DNA from: Nautilus pompilius
Taxonomy: Eukaryota > Mollusca > Cephalopoda > Nautilida > Nautilidae
Direction: 5' to 3'
NCBI GenBank assembly: GCA_018389105.1
Contig: JACATO010000319.1
Span: forward strand, 620,001-684,000
Length of the DNA stretch: 64,000 bases
Position 1 is the stretch's first letter. Each line of letters begins with the position of its first letter. A program made the translations under genes and the position numbers. Of the stretch, positions 13,901 to 24,060 are shown piece by piece. The notes beneath the pieces were generated by a model. It worked only from the letters and a program-made list of their open reading frames with translations, made no database searches and was not told the origin of the DNA.

Positions 13901-16900
13901 TTGTTGTTGTTTTTTTCAATAAAAAAATCATTTTTGCTGCTGTATTGACTGAGCACATAAACAAATTATATGCTAGTCTTAATACATGTAAAACAGCCTT
14001 TGTGCCTGCAGGAATATTGAAAAGTATCTCGATTTTGCTAGGTGTCATTGCCTCTCTCCAGTCAAAAGTTTCCGGAGCCAGCCAGCCCTGGACACATGAC
14101 AGTGAAGGGTTATTTTAATAGTGATTTAGAATACATCCAACAACTTTGGTTGATAGTTTGGCTGTTATATCTGGCATGCTGGAGAGTTTTCTCCCTCCAG
14201 CATCATACCTGGTAAATCCAGCACACATTAGGGAACAAAGCATGCATTAATTATACTGATTTTGAGGGGGTTCTTTAATGACTGGTACGTGTTTGAATAG
14301 GAAATAGAAAGAGACTATGCTTGCATAACTGTTAATGCCGGAAATACAATAGGCACACTAATTTTAATAGCGTTAGCTTTTGCGCTGTAATAAAAAAAAA
14401 AAAGAAGGGCTTATGGAGAGATTTAGAAATTATCAAAGATGTAGAGTTGGCACTTGGATGTCTCTGGTCATTGGAGAAATTGTGTTTACAGCTATAAAGT
14501 CTATAGAACCAGGGTTATGTTTTTTAAAAAAAAAATTGAAGCGTTGCTTACAGTGTTTTATTCTTTTTCTAATTAATGTTTTTCATACAAAAATGTTGAA
14601 ATTAAATTTGTGACCTCTCTCTTAATATACAGATCATAGGACTGGTGGAGAAAAAGTTACTTGAGAACACTAAGCTGGCTTTGTTTGACCATGTACCTAG
14701 CAATGCTCCATTTATCCTTCCATTAGAAGAAATCATCAGGATATGTCATGACAGGTAATATCGTAATTAGCAATATTCTGACCCCCCCAAAGTCCTTTTG
14801 CTAGCACACTGTAGAATTTTCTGTAATTAAAATGAAATCATTGCAGCAGTTTGCCACAGGTATATCATACTAGAATAATACAGAATTTTCATGTGACAAC
14901 TCTTTATTAATTTATTTTATTTCAGTCACTTAAATGTTATTCCTTTGTGACAAAACTGTCTCTGTTTATCTGAAAGCAAGACTTGTTATTTCAGTGCACT
15001 TGCCAGCAAAAGTCGTTAAAAGATAGCAGATTTTAATACTATTAAAAATAAATCCTCAGCTTTAAAATCTTTCTTTTTTTAAGGACTCTTCAGTAACTGA
15101 TATTACAGAATCGTATTATCTAAGACCAGGCTGTGTTTTTGTTTTGTTTATACTGGTTTGAATAATTTTCCTCTGTAGTATTCCCCTTCCCAATAACTTA
15201 TACAGAAAAGGGCTTCCAATATCCCTATTTTGCCCCCGTCACTGCCCTGCAGTTTCACCATAAGGCACACGTTCTGTGGACTAGTCTCCCTCTCACCAAC
15301 CTTTGCTAATTCTCATTTGGTGGCTGCCTGATGTCTGTTTTTGATGGAGCTAAAGATGTTCCTGGGCTGGCTGCCTGGCTCAGCAACAGGAAGCCCAACA
15401 GGTAAAGAAAAGAAAATTCTGTTGATCTTGAACGTACATGAAACTATAAACGAATAATGCAGTTTTCCACACTAACAGGTGCTTGACGAGTCTCCTTTAG
15501 TCCTGGTCCAGCATCATCTCCTTTTTTTTTTCATGTAATAAGATGTTCAGAATAAACAAATTATTTATCAGCTTTAACTTCAGGGAAAATCTGGAGTCAG
15601 TTGCTTTTGTATGCTCTCTTCCTTGCACAGAGGAGTACCAGTACTGGTGGACGGAGCACACGCTCTTGGGGTCCTCCCACTTGACTTGAGAATCTTGCAG
15701 CCCGACTACTATGTATCCAATGCACACAAGTGGTTTTGCTGCCCCAAGGGTAGCGCTTTTATGTATGTGAAGAAAGAATGGCAGACCACCACCAGACCCC
15801 TCATTGTTTCACATGGCTATGGTTCAGGGTTCAATTCTGAATTTATCTGGGCTGGTGAGTTGTTTAACCCTTTACTGGAACTACTATTGGTCTTTTTCAA
15901 ATGTGACATTTCAGCACAAGACTTTATGTAGTAGTTTGCCCAGCTGCTTCTGTGTTAGATGCTAATGCTTTAAATCATCAAGAAATACTTAAATATTCTT
16001 GGTATGCTTCAGAGACAGATATCTTGTATTTCTAACTCAGAGTAATAGTAGAAATTGCAGTGATATTAGAATCCATACAAGCAATATTTGTACACTATCA
16101 ATATGTACAGCTATGTCACATCACCAAACACCATTCAGCACAGTGCACAGCTGTGTCACATCACCAAATGTTCAGCATGGTGCACAGCTATGACACATCA
16201 CTGAACATAATTTAACTCTCTGCACAGTTATGATGTACCTCTAAGCATCATTTAGTGCTATTCTACTTACAAAATTTTTTTGGCTTTCTTGACAGGAGAG
16301 CTATAGAGCATTGTCTATGCATATCAGAAGATTAAATTCATTGACTCTCTTAAAATGAATAATGTGTCATTTCAACAACTTCTTAAGAAAATTTATATGG
16401 TAAATCATGCTTGTTTATTAACACTTTCCCTGCTAAGGTCGGAGATCACTGATGTAACAGTTTTTGTGACACTTGATAGATGGCTGGTCAGTAGCACTGG
16501 ACATAGATTAAACATTGGCAAATGCTTTCGAGGGAATTCCAAATCATCTGTTAATGGAGATGATGCCAAAAACCTTGGCATGAAAAGGGTTAATAGTGTT
16601 TTTTTTTTTTTATATATATAGCCATTTTATTTGTAATGAATTTCAGTATGATGGCATTGATATTATTTGCTACATGAATAATGTTTTTCTAAAACATAGC
16701 ATGGAAATTAATTCATGATAATTATTGTGAAGGTTGATTTTTGGCTTTTTCTTAAATATTTTTCATGCTGTATAGAGAACTGACTAATGAGAAAAGTTCC
16801 ATGAGGAATAAGGAAGGAATTCACACCTTTTTATAATCTTTAATAAATCATCCAAAACTTCTTTGAGATTTTCCCTTTAGAGGTTGCTCCCTTTGATTGT

Positions 16901-19900
16901 TTTATTTTTTTCATTACTTGTGTTTCCATGGCGGTAGAAAACAGTAACAACAACAACAACAACAAAAGAATTTATTTCATCTGTGATGTAGCGGAGTATG
17001 CATTCAGGTGGAGGCCTACCCTGATGTAACAGGTGTGTCATTAAATATTTATCAGCACCTTTTGATCGACTGCGCCATTAAACTGGTTTCATTGACAGCT
17101 GCCTTTGATTATTCATAGTGGTATCCACAGCATGAAGACTTTTAATAGAAACTCTCTGCTTTAGTTTAGTCTCAACAGGTTTCATCAGAAATGGAACAAA
17201 TGGTAAAATGGATCTGCTTTCCTCTCTTTTTTGAAAACGTTCTCTCGTAGTTAGAATAACTACTTGTTTCTCAGTTATTGTAATAGAAAATTACTACAAG
17301 ATAAAAAAAAAAAAAAAAATAGATTAGAATTTTTAAAAAAATACGTTTTCCAACAAGAAGGAACCCTGCTGTTTTTTTGTTTTTTTTCAGGTTTGCATGA
17401 TTACAGCCCCTTTCTTGCTCTGCATACGGTGATTGACTTTTGGGAGAGTAGAGGGCCTGACATTATAAGAAACTACATCTGCAGACTCGTTAGAGATGCT
17501 GGTAAAACTGCTGTGTATTGTTTTATTCTTCTTTTTGTTCTGTCTAATTTTAGAATGTTCTCTGATAAAGTAAAAGTCTGGCATAATTACCAGCACCTTT
17601 ATCTTGCTTGTTTGCTTAACATCATTGAGATCTGGCAGTTATAAATGAAAGACATGGATAAAACAGTTCATTATATGATGTAGCCCCACCACGTTTTTTT
17701 TTATGGTATCCGTTACTATGGCAGCTTTCAACCCACCAAAATATGAGCTACATCAAGAAGAAATGCTGCAGCATCTTTAACCTTTACTGTTTTTATTTGA
17801 ATTTTGTTTAGCTTAACGATAACATGTTGCACAAAGTGACAGCAGGAACATTCCTATTTCCCATTATTCCATGCCCAATGTTTAGTTGTGGCCAAGTGAA
17901 TTTCTAAACATTTTTGTTTATTGCATCATATGAAATGAATAGCTAAATGGCAGATATGACTGATGTTATAATGAATACTTTCATACTTCACTTTCCTCTG
18001 CTTAACAATTTTTTTTTTAAATTTTGAGATGATAGGTTCAGCAACTGATAAGCTGGAAGGAAAAAAAAAGCATTTAGAGCTTAAATGGTTAATTACTTTC
18101 ACTATGACTATGACAAACAGTAACTAGATAGAATGGCTGTTTGACTTTGGTGAATTAACCATTATCTGTGAATGTGTCAGTTACCTGCCCACAAACTGCT
18201 TTAGAACTGACTACTCAGGCACATACAATTGTTTCAGATTTGATCTAAGGATTCAATGGCTGTAGTAATGATGCTTGTGTTTCTCCTGCATACTATGTTA
18301 ACGTTGTTAGGCCTAATGACCTGGGAAAGGCTATTGCATGTTGTTAAATGTTTATGATATTACATTAATGGGCATCATTAAATGCAAATGTTAATTTATT
18401 CTTGCTGTGAGTCATCTTTGGCATAGCAAATCAACATTAGCAATATAATAGTAAAGGAATAACCCACACAACTTTCAGAAAAGTGGCACCCAATTAAAAC
18501 TTAGATCTACATATATTAAAAAAATGCATTTAAAAACAGTTTGTTTAGCTGAGAGAAAATTGAGCAAACAAAGAAAAGGAATGATGTGTTGGTCTCTATT
18601 CACTTTGTTATTATCCACTGCTTTACGTGCTAACTTGGCACATCACTGATGCATATTGCTGAAGTTGTAGGGATAGATCAGGTAGTTGTGCTGTACTCAA
18701 CAGTTAAGTTTGACTTCTAACTTTTTTTAACTACAGCTAACCTACTACTCACAGCTTGGAATACCAGACTTGGTGCACCATTGGAAATGTTTGGTAGGTT
18801 CTGCTTGTGAAATAATAGGGTTCATTTAAGTAGCTCTGCTTCTTTGTTATTAATTTGTTTAAGCAAAAAAAAATAAATACATAATTAAATTAGGTAGACA
18901 CACCTGTCAATCTGTTGTTAGTAGAGTATCAGGTAAGTTGTAAAAATTTTAAAAAATGGAAATTTAAAGTCAATTTGATTTGGCGATTATGAGAATTAAA
19001 GTGCTTAATTCTAAAGCCATTTATGTGAACTTTTTATTTAAAGCTTCATTGTTTGAAATTATCTAGCAAAAAATGTTTATTTAGATTAAAATTTAAGTGC
19101 ATACAGGTAAATAATTTTTAAATAAGAAATAATTAAACTAATATATGTGTGTGTGCATGTATGCATTCCATGCAGATTGCCTAAAACTTGTTAATGAAGT
19201 TTGTGTAGCTGCTATTGTCTTCCTTACACATTACTACATACTGACATCAAAAGGATGTCACAATCAAGATGGTAGATAGTACTGATCTCTGCTTAGGGCT
19301 CTGAGATGTACCGTAATTATTTATTTTTTAAATTAAAATTGAAACTTTCAACTAATAGGGGTTATTCTAATAGTGATGTACACAAATAAACTGTCTGGGA
19401 GTGGATTGATCAGCTCTTCAAGCAATCATTGAGCATCTATTTTAAGAATTCAAGCCAAAATCTGCTCAATCACTGTAATATCTGACATTTTTAGAGATAA
19501 TACTGGCTCTTTCAAAGGATGATATGAAAGTCTAATGTAATATCTAAAGCTATGAACAGTTTTCTTGAAATGTTATCTTCCTGTGCATGCTTTTTAGGAA
19601 GTATGGCCTTGATCCAGCTTCCAGAATCCCTGTACTCTCATTATGATCCTGTGGATTATGTGCTGGCAGAGCAGATCCAAAACAGACTCTATTTTGAATA
19701 TAATATTGAGGTAAGTGGCTAGTAGCATATTCACAGACTACTGGGATATTAGATATTTGGGCGCACATTATTTTCTATCATTCTCTTACATCAGAAGTTC
19801 TCACAAATAATCTATTCATTTCTGTAAGATGAAAAAGGGAATAAAGAAACAACCCTTTCTCCATTGTAATAGAATATAAAAATCTGAACTGTTCAGTATT

Positions 19901-20572
19901 CTGTTACTCAGTAATTATTCAGCATGCATAATGTCTCGACTGTAATTTAAAATCTAATTAGCATTTAATTGGACAAGTTCATTCTTGCTTGTTTTCTTGT
20001 TTTATTAGCTTAGTTGTGTTGATGGTCAGAGAAAGTGCATCTCATTATATATTGTATAAAGCTGCCTCTCATCTTTTCATCTTATCTACTGCACTTACTG
20101 ATTTTGGCCGGATACCATTACGGTGATGGTATTTCAGCCGGGCTTTATTTGAACAGCCCTAGTACCTCAATTTTTTACCAAGCAAATGGTTGTATAGCCA
20201 CTGAAAATTCTTACCCATGATATCTTCAGCTGTTGCTTTTAGGTAAATAATTTTTAATTTTAAGAAATATTAATATGCATTTAACATTGTTTTTGATAAT
20301 CACTCTAAAAATATCTGTAAATAGCACATGTACATATATATATACCTTTGACTTTCATCCTATTATACCTACTATGCCTGATGGTTGAGTAAAATCACTA
20401 CTTTTATCGCTTTGGTGACTAATAAATAATGTGCTTCAGATCTGATTTCCTCATTTTCTAGGTTCCCATAAAGTCAATACAGGGACATCTCTATGTTAGG
20501 ATTTCTGCACACATTTACAATGAGCTAGAGGATTACAGCAAGCTTGCAGATGCTGTGAAAAACCTGGTTTGA
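1884..20572 (+). CDS. Class V aminotransferase-fold enzyme, isopenicillin N epimerase-like (13 exons)
   Basis: The coding exons are 1884-1949, 2568-2677, 3928-3976, 4971-5039, 7907-8006, 8815-8931, 9516-9599, 14640-14754, 15631-15854, 17391-17501, 18737-18793, 19598-19710 and 20462-20572. They join in frame to 441 residues, the usual size for this family. Visible hallmarks are the N-terminal FINHGAFGAV block (80-89), TNATTAINSV (142-151) around the cofactor phosphate site, VDGAHALG with Asp244 expected to pair with the pyridine nitrogen, SNAHKWF with Lys270 as the expected Schiff-base lysine, and YVRIS with Arg418 expected to bind a substrate carboxylate. There is no signal peptide or membrane segment, so it is probably cytosolic. 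Family members are PLP enzymes such as cysteine desulfurase-like and epimerase-like proteins. The substrate in animals is unknown to me, and the epimerase name is only a homology label. An upstream non-coding exon is possible. Confidence 0.88.
2568..2677 (+). CDS. Epimerase-like gene, exon 2
   Basis: It encodes residues 23-58 plus two bases of codon 59. The acceptor is tttacag and the donor is a consensus gtaagt at 2678. The peptide contains PPSFPFGLPNF and ends FSSW, a poorly conserved leader before the PLP fold. Confidence 0.7.
3928..3976 (+). CDS. Epimerase-like gene, exon 3 (offset acceptor)
   Basis: It encodes residues 59-75, ending SARIQ before donor gttaga. The strong-looking cacag at 3913-3917 would bring in a TAA stop when joined to exon 2. 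The AG ten bases downstream, at 3926-3927, keeps the frame open, and the total length then closes correctly. Homology is limited here, so the boundary is inferred from frame. Confidence 0.6.
4971..5039 (+). CDS. Epimerase-like gene, exon 4
   Basis: It encodes residues 76-98, including TFINHGAFGAV, the near-universal 'N-H-G-(S/A)-F-G' signature at the start of the catalytic fold in this group. Acceptor is ttttgtag, donor gtagga, phase 0 on both sides. Confidence 0.9.
5040..7906 (+). other. Intron 4 of the epimerase-like gene
   Basis: It contains a SINE copy (about 7171-7330) followed by a CA-rich stretch near 7483-7500. Apart from A/T runs I see no other structure, and the short ORFs inside have no recognisable similarity. 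Confidence 0.6.
7171..7330 (+). repeat. tRNA-derived SINE copy 1
   Basis: The head GGTGGTTTAAGGTTATGCTA, then GGACTGCCATG, an ACCAACTTGG box-B-like region and a CTGGCATGGTTTTCTT body align by eye with the SINE at 39420-39650. Internal promoter boxes are degraded. Confidence 0.6.
7907..8006 (+). CDS. Epimerase-like gene, exon 5
   Basis: It encodes residues 99-131 plus the first base of codon 132. The 'QKWQRYTEEQPLRFYDRELL' stretch runs on from exon 4 and is the helix after the signature, with the typical P-x-x-F pattern. Acceptor ttacag, donor gtaggc. Confidence 0.9.
8815..8931 (+). CDS. Epimerase-like gene, exon 6 (cofactor phosphate loop)
   Basis: It encodes residues 132-171. The segment DLVLMTNATTAINSVIRTI is the classic 'N-A-T-x-A-x-N' region that holds the PLP phosphate, and SVTYG follows, where a Tyr/Gly pair is typical. 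Acceptor tttggcag, donor gtaagt. Confidence 0.93.
9270..9450. repeat. Degenerate tandem repeat, unit about 60 bp
   Basis: Three imperfect units each contain ACTAAACTGA / ACCAAACTGA / GCTGAACTGA followed by a 'TTCTCTGTAG' or 'TTCACTGTTG' segment. The repeat lies in intron 6, just before exon 7. Confidence 0.45.
9516..9599 (+). CDS. Epimerase-like gene, exon 7
   Basis: It encodes residues 171-199, AVKKLLKAISQETG followed by a variable linker ending FPVTG. Acceptor is atcag and donor gtaaac. The next intron (9600-14639) is the second longest in this gene's neighbourhood to be loaded with transposon fossils. Confidence 0.88.
9852..11116 (-). mobile_element. Mariner element copy 1 (Tc1/mariner)
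   Basis: The left end reads GAGGTCTGTCGAAAAAGTAT and the right end, reverse complemented, reads GAGGTCTCGAAAAAGTAT, the same repeat lacking two bases. TA dinucleotides border both ends (9850-9851, 11117-11118), as expected for mariner insertion. The length of about 1265 bp is typical. It carries a broken transposase on the minus strand and has a relative in opposite orientation at 42644-43911. Confidence 0.9.
9880..10913 (-). pseudogene. Mariner transposase, frameshifted (copy 1)
   Basis: The reading frame opens with MTERVEQRSCIKFCQKLGDT (helix-turn-helix region) at 10913 and continues through three other frame segments, so at least two or three frameshifts are present. The catalytic triad neighbourhood is visible: GDEMWVYGY (first Asp), HHDNTPAHLS (second Asp) and YSPDMAPSDFWLFP (third Asp), consistent with the mariner DD34D class. 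The usual full length is about 345 residues. It is not functional as it stands. Confidence 0.88.
11320..11886 (-). pseudogene. Mutator-like (MULE) transposase fragment
   Basis: Minus-strand pieces in different frames give FTQLYVIVAERSGDVHPVFY with ALLPNKQRNTYERLLNKL, then a shifted GCFFHLNQN, then YNNNADFAL and PPRNVV. These match the order of the MULE transposase domain (QLY..., vP.vyaLlpnK...tY..ll, CxFHL.Q). At least two frameshifts are needed. Neither terminal inverted repeats nor a FLYWCH finger were found. Confidence 0.7.
14640..14754 (+). CDS. Epimerase-like gene, exon 8 (offset acceptor)
   Basis: It encodes residues 199-237. The peptide KLALFDHVPSNAPFILPLEE is a diagnostic family block. 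The AG at 14631-14632 would shift the frame to an early stop. The AG at 14638-14639, seven bases later, fits phase 1 from exon 7. Donor is gtaata. Confidence 0.88.
15631..15854 (+). CDS. Epimerase-like gene, exon 9 (catalytic core)
   Basis: It encodes residues 237-312 and carries the two key PLP contacts: Asp244 in VLVDGAHALG and Lys270 in SNAHKWFCCPKGSAF. This is the largest and best conserved exon. Acceptor cttgcacag, donor gtgagt. All motif residues expected for an active enzyme are present. Confidence 0.95.
16108..16240. repeat. Tandem repeat, CAGCTATGTCACATCACC unit
   Basis: Three to four imperfect units of about 43 bp, each with CAGCT(A/G)TG(T/A)CACATCAC followed by CA(A/T)...TTCAGCA and TGCA. 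The last unit is degenerate. Confidence 0.6.
17391..17501 (+). CDS. Epimerase-like gene, exon 10
   Basis: It encodes residues 312-348: GLHDYSPFLALHTVIDFWES, matching the 'G-x-x-D-x-S-x-x-L' block that follows the lysine domain in this family. The acceptor has a long pyrimidine tract (17371-17390) and the donor is gtaaaa. Confidence 0.92.
18737..18793 (+). CDS. Epimerase-like gene, exon 11
   Basis: A short 57-nt exon for residues 349-367 plus one base. LLLTAWNTRLGAPLEMFG is the start of the C-terminal domain. Acceptor ctacag, donor gtaggt, phase 1 on both sides. Confidence 0.88.
19598..19710 (+). CDS. Epimerase-like gene, exon 12
   Basis: It encodes residues 368-405: GSMALIQLPES, then a helix ending RLYFEYNIE. 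'G-S-M-(x)-x-(I/V)-x-L-P' is typical of the C-terminal domain. Acceptor tttttag, donor gtaagt. Confidence 0.9.
20462..20572 (+). CDS. Epimerase-like gene, last exon 13
   Basis: It encodes residues 406-441 and the TGA stop at 20570-20572. It contains YVRISAHIYN, whose Arg418 is the expected carboxylate-binding residue, and ends in a helix DYSKLADAVKNLV. An AATAAA signal lies 57 bases after the stop. Confidence 0.92.
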   Translation, partial: VPIKSIQGHLYVRISAHIYNELEDYSKLADAVKNLV

Positions 20573-20628
20573 GATGGAGAAATATTTAGTTTGTGTTTGG
20601 CGAATTCAAACATTTCTCCCCATTGTGA

Positions 20629-20634
20629 AATAAA
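20629..20634 (+). terminator. Poly(A) signal of the epimerase-like gene
   Basis: A canonical AATAAA hexamer starts 57 bases after the stop codon and is followed by T-rich sequence (20668-20684). It is the first such hexamer downstream and would give a very short 3' UTR. Confidence 0.6.
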
Positions 20635-20639
20635 TCCAT

Positions 20640-23600
20640 AATTTTGCCTGAGTCTGTATTCAAATCCTCTTTTATTTTTTTTTTGAAAATACAAGCTTGT
20701 CTACCTGCTTTTTGTCTTTGAAGATATACAGTAATTCTTGTCAAGTTCCAAAGAATGTATGAAGTGTAGTCATCTAATAGTTTACAAAGATGAGGGGGGT
20801 ATTTAAAATCTTTGGAAAAATTCTATGCTGCTATTAAAACTGCTTAACTTCGTGAAGATGCTATACGATAGCAACCTGAGCATTTTTATTTATTGTGCCC
20901 AACAAAAAAGGTTTAAAAAAAAATTATCATCTTTTTTTTTGTTGGCATCTTTGAAATCTCAACTTCTGCAAGTGAAAATCGGAATCTTCTTAGTTGGCAT
21001 AACATAGGGACAGTGAGGTACAGCGAAACAAAGCTGATAAATTAAAGATGTTGGATTCTATTCACATTACCATTTATTTGTTAACCAACAACTATCGAGC
21101 AACTGGCAGCCATACTGAGAACAGAGAATTTACAAGTGTGGAGAACTTTCTGTTCATAAGGTAATTCTTTGGACATTTTTTTAAATTTCAAGTTATTAAC
21201 AGGGATCTAAACATGAGTGATAATGATAAATATACCTAAAGACGATTGTAATAGGGCATGTACTAATGTCCTGAAGATAGTACTGGGCTGAGGATTTATG
21301 CCCTAAAATTCAATGCAAATTATGATGGGGCACAATGAAACAGACAATTCACTACATTTGGAGTGGAATTTATATCCATTAATAGCAAGCTAAAAAAATG
21401 CTTTTTATATAAAATTTCTATTAAATAAGTTTAAATAAACAAGATAAGTTTCAAAAAATTACATACATTCAGGTATTTAAAAATATAGGACTATCTATAT
21501 GTAAATTTACATACTAGACCCAAAAAGGATATATCAGACATTCAGTGGATAAAAATGTAAATAATGTTTAGCTGGGAGCTGGATTTATGTTCTCCACACC
21601 CTGTCTCAGTGTACCCCATTGTCTCATTCTGCTCCTTTACTGGGGCAGAGTGAGACACACTGTTACTTCTTTTTCATATTCTTAACTATGCAGAATATGC
21701 TGTTACAGTAGGTATGTTCAGCATGACATAAGCGAAAACAGCTGTTCTGTCTCACTGTGCCCCTGCCTCTCTCCTACATTTCACAGTGCAGTAATTGTTA
21801 ACCTTGCACTCTCTATATCCTTAGTCCATAAAATTAGAAGTATTACTATATTTGGTTATGTGCAATGTATTTATTAGTAGTATTTTTTTTTTTTTTCCCC
21901 CTGTGGAAAAACGTTCTAGACAAATGGAATCCAAAGGATGTTAAAGAAAGCAAGATTAGGCAATTCTCTGATTTCACTATTGGCAGGCAGCAAACAAAAA
22001 AGTGCATTTACCTGCTCTTATACAAGTAGAAAACAACAAAAACTGCAAAATCGATGGAAAATTAATTTGCATACCATTATTCCAAAATTCTTTCATTCTC
22101 TCTTAAAACTATGCCTGTGTTGTCAAATTAGCTTTACAATTTAACAAACATTTCTGTGTTCTATAAACAGTTTGGCAGAATTTTGTCAGTATGCTCAACT
22201 TAAACCCTTTTGTATTACTCAGCGTGACTTCTAATAATACTAAATTTCCTTATCAATGCAAGTCAGATTTATTTCAGTTGATGTCAAGTAACCTTCCTAA
22301 AAAATATAATAGTTAAAATAAATCAAAATTAGCAAGTCTAAACTGCTGATCTTTATTTTTCACTATAAATCAAATCTATACTGTTAATTAGTGTTTAATC
22401 CATAATTATCCATTTTTTTTCAGTAAAAGTTAAATTAAACAATAGAAATATTCAAGTTTTACATTTTCTAGTACATGATGGCTCATATTCTTATTATTTC
22501 TCTTTAATTACTGCTAAATTGCATTTGTAAACAGGCTGGTGGTCTTGTTAATTAACACCCATGATTGTTTATATTGATTGTACTAACAATCGTTAAACTG
22601 GCTTTTAAACAAATGTGGAAACTATGAGTTTCCTTTCTTCCATTCTCTTATTTTTTCAAAATAAATTACCTGTGTTAGACATTATTTGTTTTAGGATGTG
22701 TGTGGGGAGCAATAGTGGTAGTCTGGGTGTTCCTGGAATAGCACAGTCTCCATGGGTGAGGCACCATGTGCACCCTGATACCTGGCCAAATCCCAATTAG
22801 TAAACAATACACAGACTGCTATATTAAAGCTGAAACCCAATCTCTTAGGACTATGAGAATAATACTCTGAAATGTTGGGGAAGGCAGCAATCAAGCAAGA
22901 TGTAATATCCAATTTCAAGGCCAGGTGCACTGACATTTAATTATATTTGATTAATAAGGTATGTGGCAATCTTTGTTTGAGGTATACTTCATCTGAAGAT
23001 TGATTGAAAAAATATTTGTAGCATTTTTTTTTTTTTAAAGTTTATTTTGGCTTCACTAAGCCTTGTTTAAATATGTATTTTACAATATTTGTGCAGTAGA
23101 GTAACCGTAATGTTTTCTGAACAAATCCTTGGTTCACTTTTCACATACAATAAATAATAAGAATATCAAAGTCAGATTTTGAGTGATGGCGTCTAGTTTA
23201 GTTTTCTCCTCAGTGACAGCATGATTACTATCCAGGGGTGGCAGGTTGATAACCCACTAATGAATAAATGTTTATTCGTTTACTTAATTAAATTTCAAAT
23301 AAAATATAAAGCAAATTTACTTTACTTTGCAGACATGTCCAGAAAGGCCTGCCCACAGCTTACATTAAATTTAAACAAGTTGAAATTATTCCATAAGATG
23401 TACTTTGTGAACAAAATAAAACTATATGTATATCCAAAAACATTGGCAGTTGCTAAATCTATATTTAAAGCTGACTGACTAGTGTTTTTGTCTGTTCTTT
23501 TCTAAAGTTATTACAAAAAGGAGGAAGCTGCCATAGCTCAACTCATCAGGGGAATGAAATGCTGATAATTTTTTAAATGAGTTCATGCCATCACTATCTA

Positions 23601-24060
23601 CTGATAGTGGTTTATTATCTTCATTTCACTTCTATTATAAAAATTATTTTTCCTGAACCAAAAACCTATTTCATGGTAAAGACTCCTCCTCAATTAATGT
23701 TTGGTCTTTCATATTAGGGATTAAAATTACCTTTGTTTGTTTTGGTTGATTGGTTGGTTGCTGCAGACTAACATAATTCACATTAGTGAAGGTAACTTTA
23801 TAGGAGCATTTGTGCATGCAATCTGAATTTGGTTTGTATTGGCTGATAATTGAGAAACCTTCCCATAGTACAGAGCTCCAAAAGCCTGCTAGCAGAGGTC
23901 AGTAAAATGTTAGCCAAACTTCAAAAAGCAGATCCAAGGCTGTCGTAATATCTTTGTCTTAGCTTTTAGTGTGATTTCTCCCAAGTAAAGGTGTCAAACC
24001 TCTGTCCTTGACTCCTTTTTTTGGGGGGGGAGCAGTTGGCGATGACCATAACCCAGTAGT
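20640..24060. other. Intergenic region after the epimerase-like gene
   Basis: AT-rich and without a supported gene. It includes the inverted-repeat cluster at 21333-21766. Around 22690-22800 a GC-richer patch resembles no element I know. Confidence 0.45.
21333..21766. repeat. Cluster of inverted TGTCTCANTNTGCCCC motifs
   Basis: The motif occurs as GGGGCACAATGAAACAGA (21334), TGTCTCAGTGTACCCC, TGTCTCATTCTGCTCC then, after a 6-base loop, GGGGCAGAGTGAGACA (to 21656), and TGTCTCACTGTGCCCC (about 21749). Alternating orientations create one tight hairpin and wider palindromes. It is possibly the remains of a small fold-back element. Confidence 0.5.

Larger units (their letters stand above)
9600..14639 (+). 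other. Intron 7, loaded with transposon fossils
   Basis: A 5-kb intron holding a mariner element (9852-11116), a MULE transposase fossil (11320-11886) and unexplained sequence to its end. Around 12330-12700 the minus strand has an acidic SDEESEEE-type reading frame broken by stops, which I could not assign. Confidence 0.6.
14755..17390 (+). other. Introns 8 and 9 flanking exon 9
   Basis: The 14755-15630 intron has nothing recognisable. The 15855-17390 intron holds the tandem repeat at 16108-16240, AT-rich filler and a CAACAACAA run near 16947-16963. Confidence 0.5.
17502..20461 (+). other. Introns 10 to 12 of the epimerase-like gene
   Basis: Apart from exons 11 and 12, I see only AT-rich sequence with a GTGTGTGTGCATGTATGCAT stretch near 19147-19166. 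No mobile element was recognised. Confidence 0.4.

Noticed and set aside
15497..15727. Minus-strand 76-residue frame over exon 9
   Set aside because: It is antisense to the best conserved exon of the epimerase-like gene.
21061..21170. Possible additional downstream gene after the epimerase-like stop
   Set aside because: Only short frames without motifs. AT-rich composition matches intergenic sequence.
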